Shown here piece after piece: positions 43,629 through 53,384 of a DNA stretch of 64,000 nucleotides (position 1 is the first letter of the stretch; every line of letters starts with the position of its first letter). The position numbers were made by a program, and so were the translations under genes. The notes beneath the pieces are model-generated. The model was not told the DNA's origin. It worked only from the letters and a program-made list of their open reading frames with translations, and did no database searches. The stretch is from contig JANWJS010000010.1 of the NCBI GenBank assembly GCA_025451845.1, positions 62,001 to 126,000 on the forward strand, in the 5' to 3' direction. Origin of the DNA: Steroidobacteraceae bacterium (GTDB lineage: Bacteria; Pseudomonadota; Gammaproteobacteria; Steroidobacterales; Steroidobacteraceae).

Positions 43629-44459
43629 ATGACGCGGATCGCGGTCGGACTCGAATATCAGGGAACGCGCTACGCCGGCTGGCAGCGTCAGCGCTCGGGC
43701 GATACGGTGCAGGTGCTCGCCGAAGGCGCCCTCAGCAAGGTGGCCGCTGAAACAGTGAGTCTCGTCTGCGCCGGGAGGACGGACGCGGGTGTGCACGCCC
43801 GCGGACAGGTAGCGCATTTTGACACCGGTGCAAGCCGCACCACGCGGGCCTGGATACTGGGTGCCAACAGCGAGCTGCCGCGCGATGTCAGCATCTCCTG
43901 GGCGCGGCCCGTGCCGCCGCACTTTCACGCGCGCTATTCGGCGCAAGCGCGCACGTACCGTTATCTCATCTTCAATCGCGCCTCGCGCTCGGGGCTGCTC
44001 GGCTCCCGGGCAACCTGGGTCCACCGCTCCCTCGACGTCGAGCGCATGGCGCAGGCGGCTGCCGCGCTCGAGGGCGAGCATGATTTCAGCGCGTTCCGTG
44101 CCGCGCAGTGCCAGGCGAAATCGCCCATCCGCCGCATGGAGCGGCTGACGGTCGCCCGCCAGGGCGACTGGCTGGTGATCGAGGCCACGGCCAACGCCTT
44201 CCTGCATCATATGGTCCGCAACATCGCCGGACTGCTCATCCGTATCGGCAAGGGCGATGCAGTGCCCTCCTGGGCAGGGGAGGTGCTCGCAGGGCGCGAC
44301 CGGCGGCTGAGCGCCGCCACTGCCCCCGCGGTCGGCCTGTACCTCTGGCGCGTACGGTATCCGCAGGCCTTTGCGCTGCCGCTGTCCGCGGAGGACCGGA
44401 TGGGCGCGGCCGGGACTGCCCCGGAAGACGCTATCATCGCGGCTGGCTTCCCACCTTAG
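43629..44459 (+). CDS. truA: tRNA pseudouridine(38-40) synthase
   Basis: The start at ATG 43629 (MTRIAVGLEYQG) gives 276 residues; the earlier frame lies in the repeat. TruA isomerises uridines 38-40 in the tRNA anticodon arm. The catalytic aspartate is in CAGRTDAGVHARGQV. Other family segments are EYQGTRYAGWQRQ, LEGEHDFSAFRAAQC and NAFLHHMVRNIAG. In Pseudomonas trpF sits between truA and accD; here accD follows directly after 9 bases. Confidence 0.96.
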   Translation: MTRIAVGLEYQGTRYAGWQRQRSGDTVQVLAEGALSKVAAETVSLVCAGRTDAGVHARGQVAHFDTGASRTTRAWILGANSELPRDVSISWARPVPPHFHARYSAQARTYRYLIFNRASRSGLLGSRATWVHRSLDVERMAQAAAALEGEHDFSAFRAAQCQAKSPIRRMERLTVARQGDWLVIEATANAFLHHMVRNIAGLLIRIGKGDAVPSWAGEVLAGRDRRLSAATAPAVGLYLWRVRYPQAFALPLSAEDRMGAAGTAPEDAIIAAGFPP

Positions 44460-44468
44460 GCGGCCCTC

Positions 44469-45332
44469 ATGTCCTGGTTCGAGAAAATCATGCCCTCGCG
44501 CATCAAGACCGAGCGCCGCACCCGCTCGGTGCCGGAGGGCCTGTGGATCAAGTGTCCGGCCTGCGATGCGGTGCTCTATCGGGCGGAACTCGAGCGCAAT
44601 CTGTACGTCTGCCCGAAGTGCAGCCATCACATGCGGATAGGCGGGCGCGAGCGCCTCGAGCGCTTTCTCGACCCGGCTTCGACTGAGGAGATCGGGGCGC
44701 AGATCACTCCCGAGGATCCGCTGAAGTTTCGCGACAGCAAGCGCTACAAGGATCGCCTCGTCCAAGCGCAGAAGGCGACCGGGGAGACGGACGCGCTCAT
44801 CGTGCTCGCCGGCACGCTGGAGAAGCTGCCGGTGGTGGCCTGCGCCTTCGAGTTCCAGTTTCTCGGCGGCTCCATGGGCTCGGTGGTGGGGGAGCGCTTC
44901 AAGCGCGGAGCCGACCACTGCATCGAGCATGGCAAGCCTCTCGTCTGCTTCACTGCGAGCGGTGGCGCGCGCATGCAGGAGGCGCTCTACTCGCTGTTGC
45001 AGATGGCCAAGACCGCCGCGGCGCTGTCGCGCCTCGCGCAGGCGCATCTGCCTTTCATCTCCGTCATGACCGACCCGACGATGGGCGGTGTGTCGGCGAG
45101 TCTCGCGATGCTCGGCGACCTGAATCTCGCCGAGCCGCGTGCCCTGATCGGCTTTGCGGGTCCGCGGGTGATCCAACAGACCGTGCGCGAGACCCTGCCG
45201 GAAGGCTTCCAGCGCAGCGAATTCCTGCTCGATCACGGAGCGCTCGACATGATCGTCGATCGCCGCGACATGCGCGAGCGGATCGCATCGCTGCTGCGCA
45301 TGCTGCTGAAGCTGCCAGCGGCCGCCGCCTAA
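44469..45332 (+). CDS. accD: Acetyl-CoA carboxylase carboxyltransferase subunit beta
   Basis: The 287-residue subunit transfers carboxyl groups to acetyl-CoA in fatty acid synthesis, together with AccA. It has the N-terminal zinc ribbon with Cys29/32/48/51 ([10 protein letters not shown] and [10 protein letters not shown]) and the crotonase-like body with [19 protein letters not shown] and [20 protein letters not shown]. The length is typical. folC starts 12 bases after its stop. Confidence 0.97.
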   Translation: MSWFEKIMPSRIKTERRTRSVPEGLWIKCPACDAVLYRAELERNLYVCPKCSHHMRIGGRERLERFLDPASTEEIGAQITPEDPLKFRDSKRYKDRLVQAQKATGETDALIVLAGTLEKLPVVACAFEFQFLGGSMGSVVGERFKRGADHCIEHGKPLVCFTASGGARMQEALYSLLQMAKTAAALSRLAQAHLPFISVMTDPTMGGVSASLAMLGDLNLAEPRALIGFAGPRVIQQTVRETLPEGFQRSEFLLDHGALDMIVDRRDMRERIASLLRMLLKLPAAAA

Positions 45333-45344
45333 GCTCCGCCGGCC

Positions 45345-46661
45345 GTGGCGCGATCGCTCGCGGAGTGGTTGGCACTGCAGGAGGCGGTGCATCCGAAGGC
45401 GATCGATCTCGACCTCGCGCGCGTCGGTGCAGTGGCGCGGCGGCTGGGGATCGATCGGCCGCAGTGCGCAGTCATCACGGTGGGCGGCACGAACGGCAAG
45501 GGCTCGACCGTGGCGCATCTCGAGGCGTTGTGGCTCGCCGCCGGCCGCTCGGTCGGCCTCTTCACTTCGCCGCATTTCCTGCGCTACAACGAGCGCATTC
45601 GCATCAACGGCGTGGAGGCGGAGGATGCGGCGATCGTCTCGGCATTCGAGCGCATCGAGGCGGCTCGCGGGGCGACCACTCTGACCTTCTTTGAATACAA
45701 CACGCTGGCAGCGCTGCAACTCTTTTCGCGGCAGGGCGTCGAGCTCGCGCTGCTCGAGGTGGGGCTCGGCGGGCGCCTCGATGCCAGCAACCTCGTCGAT
45801 GCGGACGTGTCGGTGGTCTGCTCGGTCGGTCTCGACCATCGCGATTGGCTGGGGGAGACGGTGGAGGAGATCGGCGCCGAGAAGGCGGGCATCTTCCGCC
45901 CCGGGCGCCCCGCCGTTCTCGGCACCGCGAGCATGCCGGCGAGCGTGTACGCCGCGATCGCGCGCCTCGGCGCGAAGCCGTATGTCGCGGAGCGGGATTT
46001 TCGCTGGCAGGTGACGCCGGCCGCCGGCGGGCCGCCGCGTTGGAGTTATCGCGGAGCACGCCTCAGCCTCGCCGATCTGCCTCCCTCGGCTCTCGCGGGC
46101 TCGATCCAGTATCGCAACGCCGCGACGGCTTTTGCCGCGCTCGAGGCGCTCGCCGGCGGCGGCGGGCCATCCGCCGCGGCGGCGCAGGTCGTCGCGGCGC
46201 TCGATGCGCAGACCGCTGCGGCCGGCCTGCGCCGGGTGCGGCTACCGGGCCGCTTGCAGATCGTGCCCGGACCGGTCGAGTGGATCCTCGACATCGCGCA
46301 CAACCCGCCGGCCGCCGAGGTGTTGGCCGCGCAGCTCGCGGAGCGGCCGTGTCAGGGACGCACCCTGGCGGTCGTCGGCATTCTCGGCGACAAGGATGCT
46401 GCGGCAATCGTGCGCGCGCTGGCGCCCGCGATCCAGGGTTGGTTCCTCTGCAGCCTGGAGGGGCCGCGGGGCATTTCCGCTGCGGAGCTCGAGCGCCGTG
46501 TCGGTGCGTTCGTACGGAACCCGGTGCTTGCCGGCTCCGTGCGCGCAGGCTGCGAGGCGGCGCGCGCCGCTGCGCGAGCCGGCGATCGCGTGGTCGTTTG
46601 CGGCTCGGTGCACACTGTGGGCCCGGCGCTCGAGTGGCTTGGGGTATACTCCGCCGCGTGA
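45345..46661 (+). CDS. folC: Bifunctional dihydrofolate synthase/folylpolyglutamate synthase
   Basis: The 438-residue Mur-ligase-family enzyme adds glutamates to dihydropteroate and folates. It starts at GTG 45345. The ATP loop is VGGTNGKGSTVAHLEAL, followed by FTSPHFLRYNERIRINGV, LEVGLGGRLDASNLVDADV and DIAHNPPAAEVLA in the C-terminal domain. The order accD-folC-SPOR-cvpA-purF is the usual gammaproteobacterial one. Its stop overlaps the next start (GTGA). Confidence 0.96.
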   Translation: MARSLAEWLALQEAVHPKAIDLDLARVGAVARRLGIDRPQCAVITVGGTNGKGSTVAHLEALWLAAGRSVGLFTSPHFLRYNERIRINGVEAEDAAIVSAFERIEAARGATTLTFFEYNTLAALQLFSRQGVELALLEVGLGGRLDASNLVDADVSVVCSVGLDHRDWLGETVEEIGAEKAGIFRPGRPAVLGTASMPASVYAAIARLGAKPYVAERDFRWQVTPAAGGPPRWSYRGARLSLADLPPSALAGSIQYRNAATAFAALEALAGGGGPSAAAAQVVAALDAQTAAAGLRRVRLPGRLQIVPGPVEWILDIAHNPPAAEVLAAQLAERPCQGRTLAVVGILGDKDAAAIVRALAPAIQGWFLCSLEGPRGISAAELERRVGAFVRNPVLAGSVRAGCEAARAAARAGDRVVVCGSVHTVGPALEWLGVYSAA

Positions 46662-47356
46662 AAGAGCGACTCACGGGCGCCATTATTCTCGTGGCGCTGA
46701 TTGTGCTGTTGGTTCCGGAGCTTCTGACCGGACCGATCGGGACGCACGCCGCGCCCGCTGCATCATCGGCTGCCGCCTCGCAGCCAGCCGAACCGACGTC
46801 GTACGCGGAGCCGCCGCTTCGCTCCTATACCCTGACACTCGGCGCAGCAGACCCGGCCCACCCGGCTCCGGCCATGCCCACGGCGCAGGCGCCGGCGCAG
46901 CCCGCGGAAGGCTTCTCCGACAGCCCCCCGGATCGCGCCAGCGCCGGGCAAATTTCGGAACCGGGCCGTGTCCTGCAGCAGGCTGCGGCCCCCCAGGGGG
47001 CGCAATTCCCCGCATCAGGCGCGACCGTGTCACAGGAGAGCCTCGCGGCCGGATCCGGCAGCTTGCAAGTCGCAAAATCGCCCACACGTTCGTCCGTGCG
47101 AGAGGCCCGCGCGTTGGCCTCGTCCGGAGGATGGGTGGTGCAGCTAGGCAGTTTTGCCAGCCGTCATAACGCCGATCGCCTGGCGCACTCGCTCGCCGGC
47201 CGAGGCTTTCGCACGTCGGTGTCCCCAGCCAAGGCGGGGAGGCGCGTCCTCTGGCGAGTCCGCGCAGGCCCGGCGCGCGATCGCGCCAGCGCGCAACGTC
47301 TCGCCGCGCGATTGCGCACCCTAGGCCATCATGGCGAGCTGCTTCCCGTAAAGTGA
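46658..47356 (+). CDS. SPOR-domain membrane protein (DedD-like)
   Basis: The start at GTG 46658 overlaps the folC stop and gives 232 residues. A single N-terminal membrane segment (about residues 7-24, TGAIILVALIVLLVPELL) is followed by a long Ala/Pro/Gln-rich periplasmic linker. The C-terminal SPOR domain spans about 150-232 (GGWVVQLGSFASRHNADRLA, then RVLWRVRAGPARDRASAQRL). SPOR domains bind denuded septal glycan, so the protein is expected at the division site. The position between folC and cvpA is that of dedD. Confidence 0.9.
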   Translation: MKERLTGAIILVALIVLLVPELLTGPIGTHAAPAASSAAASQPAEPTSYAEPPLRSYTLTLGAADPAHPAPAMPTAQAPAQPAEGFSDSPPDRASAGQISEPGRVLQQAAAPQGAQFPASGATVSQESLAAGSGSLQVAKSPTRSSVREARALASSGGWVVQLGSFASRHNADRLAHSLAGRGFRTSVSPAKAGRRVLWRVRAGPARDRASAQRLAARLRTLGHHGELLPVK

Positions 47357-47464
47357 TGGGTTTCCGAGCGACAGCCCGGACGGTCTTGTACAATCCGCCG
47401 CGGTTTCCTGGGGTCCTCGCACTTGCGGTAGCGGCGCTCCGAGGCCGTTCTCGCACAACCCTGC
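47357..47464 (+). promoter_or_regulatory. SPOR-cvpA gap with a -10-like box
   Basis: The 108 bases contain TACAAT at 47389-47394 in a TTGTACAAT context, a fair -10 box, but the matching -35 is poor. It may be an internal promoter for cvpA-purF. Confidence 0.35.
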
Positions 47465-47941
47465 ATGAACATAGCCGATTATGTGGTGATCGCCGCCGTC
47501 GTGCTGTCGGCGATCGTGGGCGCCGTGCGTGGCTTCTTGCGCGAGGCGATCGCCTTGGGCGCGTGGATCGTGGCGCTCTGGGTGGCCTGGCATTTCTCCG
47601 ACATGATCGAGCCGCACCTCGGCGGCCTGCTCGCTGCCAACTACGTGAAGCCCTGGGCGGCGCGCGCCATCATCGTGGCGCTCATCCTGCTCCTGGGCGC
47701 GGGGCTCGGGGCCCTGGTCGGGCATTACGTGCGCCTTTCAATCTTCAGCAGCATGGACCGCTTTCTCGGCTTCATTTTCGGCGCAGCACGCGGGGTGGTG
47801 CTGATCGGGGTATTCGTCATCCTCGGGCAGCTGCTCAGGCTCGATGGCGAGGTGTGGTGGCGGCATTCCATGCTGATCCACTACGGTGACTCGGTGGCCA
47901 ACGGCTTGCGCGTGCTGATCGGCGCAGGCTCTTTGAGGTAG
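47465..47941 (+). CDS. cvpA: CvpA family inner-membrane protein
   Basis: The 158-residue protein has four predicted membrane segments. The family opening is seen in [27 protein letters not shown], with later segments around residues 63-85 and 96-122. CvpA is needed for colicin V export and envelope homeostasis in E. coli and is usually co-transcribed with purF. purF follows here after 4 bases. Confidence 0.94.
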   Translation: MNIADYVVIAAVVLSAIVGAVRGFLREAIALGAWIVALWVAWHFSDMIEPHLGGLLAANYVKPWAARAIIVALILLLGAGLGALVGHYVRLSIFSSMDRFLGFIFGAARGVVLIGVFVILGQLLRLDGEVWWRHSMLIHYGDSVANGLRVLIGAGSLR

Positions 47942-47945
47942 GACC

Positions 47946-49451
47946 ATGTGTGGAATCGTCGGTGTCGTCGCAACGGGCGCGGTCAATCAGCGCATTTATG
48001 ACGCGCTGACGGTGCTGCAGCACCGCGGTCAGGATGCCGCCGGCATCGCCACTTCCGGCGAGGGGGAGCTCTGTGTCCGCAAGGGCAGCGGCCTGGTGCG
48101 CGATGTCTTCCAGCAGCACCACATGGTCGAGCTGAAAGGCCACGCCGGCATCGGCCACGTCCGCTATCCGACCGCCGGATGCGACCGCGCCTCGGAGGCG
48201 CAACCCTTCTACGTCAACTCGCCCTACGGCATCTGCCTCGCCCACAACGGCAACCTGACCAACGCGACGGAGCTCGCCGAGGTGTTGATCCGAGAAGACC
48301 GCCGGCACCTCAACACGACGTCCGACTCCGAAGTGCTGCTGAATGTTTTCGCCTCGGAGCTGCAACGCATCGGCACTCCGCGCATCACTCCAGCGGACGT
48401 GTTTGCTGCGCTCAATGCGGTTTATCGCCGCTGCCGCGGCGCCTTTGCAGTGGTGGCGATGATCATCGGGCACGGCATCCTCGGCTTTCGTGATCCGAAC
48501 GGCATCCGCCCGCTCGTCCTCGGGCAGCGGGATACGCCGCGGGGCCCGGAGTGGATGCTCGCTTCGGAAAGCGTGGCGCTCGACAGCCTCTCCTTCCGCC
48601 TGGTGCGCGACATCGCCCCGGGGGAGGCCGTGTTCATCGACGAGAGCGGCCGGCTGCACTCGCACCAGTGTGTGGCGAGCGTGCGTCACAGTCCGTGCAT
48701 CTTCGAGTACGTGTACTTCGCCCGGCCGGACTCGAAGATCGACAATATCTCCGTCTATCGGGCGCGCATGCGCATGGGCGACCGCCTCGCCGAGAAGATC
48801 CTGCGGGAGCGGGCCAACCACGACGTCGACGTCGTCATTCCGATCCCGGACACCAGCCGCACGAGCGCTCAGCAGCTCGCGCAGCGTCTCGGGCTCAAGT
48901 ACCGGGAAGGATTCATCAAGAACCGCTATATCGGCCGCACGTTCATCATGCCCGGCCAGGAAGAGCGGCAGAAATCGGTGCGCCGCAAGCTGAACGCCAT
49001 CGATCTCGAGTTTCGCGGCAAGAACGTGCTGCTGGTGGATGATTCCATCGTGCGCGGGACGACCTCAGCGCAGATCATCGAGCTCGCGCGCGAGGCGGGC
49101 GCGCGCAAGGTCTATTTCGCCTCGGCCGCCCCGCCGGTGCGCTTCCCCAACGTCTACGGCATCGACATGCCGGCGGCCCGGGAGCTCGTGGCGAGCGGCC
49201 GGCGAGTCGACGAAGTGGCGCGGCTCATCGGCGCCGATTGGCTCATCTACCAGGACCTCGAGGACCTGATCGCCGCCTGCAAGCACGAGGATGCGCGCGT
49301 CGACGAGTTCGACACGTCCTGTTTCTCCGGCGAGTACGTCACGGGCGATGTGACGCCGGAGTACCTGGAGCGGCTGCAGCTCGAGCGCTCCGATGAGGCG
49401 AAGAAGCTGCGCGGCGACCGGCGCATGCTCAAGGTCATCCGCGCCTCTTAA
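47946..49451 (+). CDS. purF: Amidophosphoribosyltransferase
   Basis: The 501-residue enzyme catalyses the first committed step of purine synthesis. The N-terminal nucleophile is Cys2 (MCGIVGVVA), with the glutaminase segments [11 protein letters not shown] and GHVRYPTAG. The PRPP-binding loop is [15 protein letters not shown]. The C-terminal [12 protein letters not shown] is typical of the proteobacterial form. It closes the fimV-purF block. Confidence 0.97.
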   Translation: MCGIVGVVATGAVNQRIYDALTVLQHRGQDAAGIATSGEGELCVRKGSGLVRDVFQQHHMVELKGHAGIGHVRYPTAGCDRASEAQPFYVNSPYGICLAHNGNLTNATELAEVLIREDRRHLNTTSDSEVLLNVFASELQRIGTPRITPADVFAALNAVYRRCRGAFAVVAMIIGHGILGFRDPNGIRPLVLGQRDTPRGPEWMLASESVALDSLSFRLVRDIAPGEAVFIDESGRLHSHQCVASVRHSPCIFEYVYFARPDSKIDNISVYRARMRMGDRLAEKILRERANHDVDVVIPIPDTSRTSAQQLAQRLGLKYREGFIKNRYIGRTFIMPGQEERQKSVRRKLNAIDLEFRGKNVLLVDDSIVRGTTSAQIIELAREAGARKVYFASAAPPVRFPNVYGIDMPAARELVASGRRVDEVARLIGADWLIYQDLEDLIAACKHEDARVDEFDTSCFSGEYVTGDVTPEYLERLQLERSDEAKKLRGDRRMLKVIRAS

Positions 49452-49532
49452 CATGGCCGGAACACCGCTCGCGCGGCAGCGGCTCCAAGGCGAGCTGCTG
49501 CGCGCCGGCCTCTGACCGCCACGCGAGCGCCG

Positions 49533-50417
49533 ATGCCCCAGGAAAAGCCCCCGAGCAAACCTCACGATCCGCGCGCCGTGCCGGAGTCGCAGTGCTTCGG
49601 CGGCGCGTTCATCCGGGGCTACCGGCGCGTGGGTCAGGTGGCTTCGGGCACGCGTGCCGATATCTTTCTGGCCGAGCGCCTCGAGAGCCGCTCGTGGGTC
49701 GCGCTCAAGGTCGTCCGCGATGAGCCCCAGCAGGGCGAGGCGACGGACTCCTTCCTCCGCTTCCTGCATGAATACGAGATCGCGCAGCGCATCCGCCACC
49801 CCGGGATCGTGAGGCTCTTCGACCTCGGTGTCAGCGATGAGCATGCATGGTTGGTCATGGAGTATTTTGCGCGCGGCGACCTGCGCCGGCGGATGAAGTC
49901 GCAGGTGGCTCCGCGGTGGGCTGTCGGCGTGGCCGCCGCGATAGCACGGGCACTCGAGGCGCTGCATGCGGGCGGCGTCGTGCATCGCGATCTGAAGCCG
50001 GGCAACGTCATGCTGCGCGAGGACAACAGCATCGCCCTCATCGACTTCGGGCTCTCGAAGGATGCGAAGCAGCGGCAGGATCTCACGGAGCGTGGTCTGA
50101 TCTTCGGCACGCCGCACTACATGAGCCCGGAGCAGGGGCACGGCGAGCCCACCGACTCGCGCAGCGACCTCTACAGCCTCGGTGTCATCCTTTACGAGAT
50201 GCTGACGGGCGGCAAGCCGTACCGGGCCGAGAGTCCGATGGCGGTGATCTACAAGCACCGCAAGGAGCCGGTGCCGCAGCTTGGCGCCGGGCTCGACGGC
50301 CTGCAGCCTCTGCTCGAGCGGCTGCTCGCCAAACGGCCGGAGGAGCGATTCCCGAGCGCGCTCGCAGCCGCCGAAGCGCTCGATCGGCAGCTCGAGCGCT
50401 TCCTCCAGCCGGCCTGA
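49533..50417 (+). CDS. Serine/threonine protein kinase (kinase domain only)
   Basis: The 294-residue soluble protein is a Hanks-type kinase domain with little else. It has Lys59 in VALKVV, catalytic VVHRDLKPGNVML, DFG in LIDFGLSKD and FGTPHYMSPEQ. The glycine loop reads VGQVASGTRADIFLA, with only the central glycine of the usual GxGxxG, so nucleotide binding may be altered. It lacks a membrane segment or sensor domain. It is 4 bases upstream of miaE on the same strand, so the two are probably co-transcribed; the link between them is unexplained. Confidence 0.9.
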   Translation: MPQEKPPSKPHDPRAVPESQCFGGAFIRGYRRVGQVASGTRADIFLAERLESRSWVALKVVRDEPQQGEATDSFLRFLHEYEIAQRIRHPGIVRLFDLGVSDEHAWLVMEYFARGDLRRRMKSQVAPRWAVGVAAAIARALEALHAGGVVHRDLKPGNVMLREDNSIALIDFGLSKDAKQRQDLTERGLIFGTPHYMSPEQGHGEPTDSRSDLYSLGVILYEMLTGGKPYRAESPMAVIYKHRKEPVPQLGAGLDGLQPLLERLLAKRPEERFPSALAAAEALDRQLERFLQPA

Positions 50418-50421
50418 CGTC

Positions 50422-51039
50422 ATGACGGACGGCGAGAAGGAAATTCTCCTGGCGCCCACTCCCCAGGGCTGGGTGCAAGCGGCGGCCGGGCGCTGGCGGG
50501 AGCTTCTCAACGATCATGCCCAGTGTGAGAAGAAAGCCGCATCGAGCGCCCTCGCGCTGATGTTCAGCTATCCGGAGGATCGGCGCCTCGCCACCGCCCT
50601 GTCGCGCCTCGCGCGCGAGGAGCTGCGGCACTTCGAGCAGGTGCAGAAGCTCATGGCGGCGCTCGAGGTCCCCTTCGAGCGCCAGCGGCCGGGGCGCTAT
50701 GCCTCGGGATTGCGTGCGCCGCTGCGCACAGCGGACCCGGGGCGCAAGCTCGATCTCCTCCTCACGGGCGCGCTGATCGAGGCTCGCTCCTGCGAGCGCT
50801 TTCGGCTGCTCGCCCCGCGGCTGCCGCCGCAGGTGGGCGGCTTCTACGCCCAGCTCGCCCACTCCGAGGCGCGGCACTTCGAGCAGTATCTCGAGCTCGC
50901 GCAGCAGGCGGCGGCGCTGCAGTGGCGGCGGAGGCTGCGCGAGCTTGCGGAGAACGAAGCGCAGCTCGCCACGGCACCGGACGCGCAGCTTCGCTTCCAC
51001 TCCGGTGCGCCGGTACACGTCCCGCAGCCCGTGGGATAA
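50422..51039 (+). CDS. miaE: tRNA-(ms2io6A37) hydroxylase
   Basis: The start at ATG 50422 (MTDGEKEILLAPT) gives 205 residues. MiaE is a diiron enzyme that hydroxylates the isopentenyl group on 2-methylthio-isopentenyl-A37 of tRNAs. The iron ligands are in the ferritin-like motifs EKKAASSALALMF, REELRHFEQVQKL, EARSCERFRLLAP and SEARHFEQYLELA. The C-terminal RFHSGAPVHVPQ is conserved. It follows the kinase gene by 4 bases. Confidence 0.93.
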   Translation: MTDGEKEILLAPTPQGWVQAAAGRWRELLNDHAQCEKKAASSALALMFSYPEDRRLATALSRLAREELRHFEQVQKLMAALEVPFERQRPGRYASGLRAPLRTADPGRKLDLLLTGALIEARSCERFRLLAPRLPPQVGGFYAQLAHSEARHFEQYLELAQQAAALQWRRRLRELAENEAQLATAPDAQLRFHSGAPVHVPQPVG

Positions 51040-51083
51040 CAGTTCGTTACAACAGGCGCGCACGGCGCGACTATCTTCTCGCG

Positions 51084-51803
51084 ATGCCAGACCGCCCGCA
51101 CCTCCTCATCGTCGATGACGACCGCGAGATCCGCTCGCTGTTGAGTCAATATCTCGAGAAGAACGAGTTTCGCACGACCGCCGCTGCCGATGGCCGCGAG
51201 ATGCGCCGCGTCCTGGATCGCGCTGCGGTCGACCTGATCGTGCTCGATCTGATGCTGCCCGGCGAGGATGGCCTCACCCTCTGCCGGGAGCTGCGCACCC
51301 ATTCGCAGATCCCGGTGATCATGCTGACCGCCCGCGGCGAGGACGTCGATCGCATCGTCGGGCTGGAGATCGGTGCCGACGATTACCTGCCTAAGCCGTT
51401 CAACCCCCGGGAGCTCCTGGTACGCATTCGGGCGGTGTTGCGGCGCGCCGCCCGTGCGCCGCGAGACCCCAATCCGCAGGTAGTCCGCGGGTTTACGTTC
51501 GGGGGCTGGCGTCTCGATACGACTCGGCGGACGCTGACCAGTGAGGCCGGCAAGGATGTCTCCCTCAGCGGTGCGGAATACCGCCTGCTCGCCGTGTTGC
51601 TTTCCGCCGGTAACCGGGTATTGTCGCGGGCGCAGCTCACGGAGCTGCTGCGCGGCCGCGAGGCGGATCCCTTCGATCGCAGTATCGACGTCAGAGTCAG
51701 CCGGCTGCGCCAGATCCTGGCCGACGACGCGCGCGCACCACAGATCATCAAGACCGTGTACGGCGAGGGTTATGTGATCGGCGTACCGGTCGAGAGCACC
51801 TGA
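51084..51803 (+). CDS. OmpR-family response regulator
   Basis: The start at ATG 51084 (MPDRPHLLIVDDD) gives 239 residues. The receiver domain has acidic residues DDD at 11-13, phospho-acceptor Asp55 (LIVLDLMLPG) and Lys in YLPKPF. The DNA-binding winged helix (about 135-235) ends in SIDVRVSRLRQILADD and KTVYGEGYVIG. It is closest in pattern to OmpR/CpxR-type regulators. The sensor kinase follows after 15 bases, and a CpxP/Spy-like gene with two matching upstream boxes lies beyond it. Confidence 0.93.
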   Translation: MPDRPHLLIVDDDREIRSLLSQYLEKNEFRTTAAADGREMRRVLDRAAVDLIVLDLMLPGEDGLTLCRELRTHSQIPVIMLTARGEDVDRIVGLEIGADDYLPKPFNPRELLVRIRAVLRRAARAPRDPNPQVVRGFTFGGWRLDTTRRTLTSEAGKDVSLSGAEYRLLAVLLSAGNRVLSRAQLTELLRGREADPFDRSIDVRVSRLRQILADDARAPQIIKTVYGEGYVIGVPVEST

Positions 51804-51818
51804 CACCCGACAGTCATC

Positions 51819-53363
51819 ATGCGCGTCGCACTCTGGCCGCAGTCCCTGTTCGGCCGCTTGATTGCCGCTCTGGTGATCGCGGTCGTGCTGGCGCAAGCCG
51901 CCAGCCTGTATCTCTTCGCGCGCCATCTCGAGCGGTTCGTGCTCGACAGCAGCGTGCGCGAGTGGTCGCGGCGGATCACGGAGATGACGCTGCTGCTCGA
52001 GCAGCTGCCGCCGGATCAGCGCGCCCCGGCGGTCGCACGCCTGAAGGAGCAGGCGGCGCGGCTCGCGCTGCGCCGCGAGCGCCGAGGCTTGGGGCTGAGG
52101 ATGCACGCGTGGCACCACGGGGGGATCCCCTATCTCTTGCTGCCGATCGAAGCCGGCCCGCCGCCAGCGCCTGATGCGGGCCCTCCCGAGCCGCCCCCCG
52201 CTCAGGCTGAGCCACCGCCTGCGCTGCAGCCCGCCCACACGCATGGATGGCCACACATCTTCATCCGGCTGCCGTTTGCCTCGGACGTGGAACGGGTGCT
52301 GACGCAGCAACTGCAGGCAGATCTCGGCAGCGGCTACGACGTCACTGTGCGGGCAGCCGTCGCGCCAGCCGCAGTCGTCATCCCGATCCCATCGCCCTTC
52401 TGGGGCCTGCCAGCGGACCATCCAACTCAGTCTTACGATGTCGCTGTCGGGTTGCCCGACCACGCGAGCCTGATCTATCGGGTGACGCGCGCCGCGCCGG
52501 GAACGCCGCTGCCGAAGAATCTCATCGTCAACCTGATCCTGCTGGTGTTCGTGCTCGTCATCGCCCTGTACATAGCAGCCCGCAGCATCACCCGCCCGCT
52601 GTCGCGGCTCGCGAGTGCGGCGGACGACATCGGACGGGGCCTGAGGAGTCCCAAGCTGGAGGAGAAGGGCGCGCGCGAGCTGCGTCATGCCGCCCACGCC
52701 TTCAACACCATGCAGGACCGTCTGCACCGCTATCTCGACAGCCGGACGAGTGTTCTGGCCGCCATGTCTCATGACCTCAAGACACCTCTGACGCGGCTGC
52801 GGCTGCAAGTCGAGACGCAGATCGAGGATCCGGCGCTGCAGGCGCGGTTCGGCAAGGAGCTCGATGAGATGGAGAGCATGGTCCGCGGGGCGTTGGCGCT
52901 TTTTCGGGGTCTCAATGACGAGGAGGCGCTCGAGCCGATGGACGTCGACCTGCTGCTCGACACCGTGCGGGGTGAGTTCGTGGAGATGGGCAGGGACGTG
53001 ACAGTGGAGGGGCGCGCCCTGGGGCCCTTCCCGGGCAAGCCGCAAGCGTTGAAGCGCTGCATTACCAACCTCGTCAACAACGCCGTCAACTTTGGTGCCC
53101 GCGCGCGGATTGTGGTGCGGGACGGCGCACGACTCGAGATCAGCGTCTGTGATGACGGTCCGGGCGTCCCCGCGGATCAGCTCGAGAGGGTGTTCGAGCC
53201 ATTCTACCGCCTGGAGTCCTCACGCAGCCGTGACACGGGCGGGACGGGCCTCGGGCTCAGCATCGCGCGCGACCTGGCGCAGGCGCACGGTGGCGCACTC
53301 GTCCTTCGGAACCGTCCCGAAGGAGGGCTCGAGGCCCGACTCACGTTGCCGCGCGGCCGGTAA
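51819..53363 (+). CDS. EnvZ/CpxA-type sensor histidine kinase with Pro/His-rich periplasmic loop
   Basis: The 514-residue kinase has two membrane segments (about residues 10-30 and 232-252) around a periplasmic domain of about 200 residues. That domain contains a strongly Pro/Ala-rich stretch (about 113-140, PPPAPDAGPPEPPPAQAEPP) and a His cluster (AHTHGWPH). HAMP (about 253-305), HisKA with AMSHDLKTPLTRL (His318) and HATPase with LVNNAVNFG, DDGPGVP and GTGLGLSI follow. The Pro/His patch could bind metal, but this is inference. The polyproline runs make it an EF-P-dependent protein. It pairs with the upstream regulator. Confidence 0.92.
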   Translation: MRVALWPQSLFGRLIAALVIAVVLAQAASLYLFARHLERFVLDSSVREWSRRITEMTLLLEQLPPDQRAPAVARLKEQAARLALRRERRGLGLRMHAWHHGGIPYLLLPIEAGPPPAPDAGPPEPPPAQAEPPPALQPAHTHGWPHIFIRLPFASDVERVLTQQLQADLGSGYDVTVRAAVAPAAVVIPIPSPFWGLPADHPTQSYDVAVGLPDHASLIYRVTRAAPGTPLPKNLIVNLILLVFVLVIALYIAARSITRPLSRLASAADDIGRGLRSPKLEEKGARELRHAAHAFNTMQDRLHRYLDSRTSVLAAMSHDLKTPLTRLRLQVETQIEDPALQARFGKELDEMESMVRGALALFRGLNDEEALEPMDVDLLLDTVRGEFVEMGRDVTVEGRALGPFPGKPQALKRCITNLVNNAVNFGARARIVVRDGARLEISVCDDGPGVPADQLERVFEPFYRLESSRSRDTGGTGLGLSIARDLAQAHGGALVLRNRPEGGLEARLTLPRGR

Positions 53364-53384
53364 GCCTCGCCGCCTCCGCGGCGC

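Noticed and set aside
43365-45839. 824-codon minus-strand open frame across truA and accD
   Set aside because: Antisense shadow of conserved genes, Arg/His/Glu-rich low-information translation.
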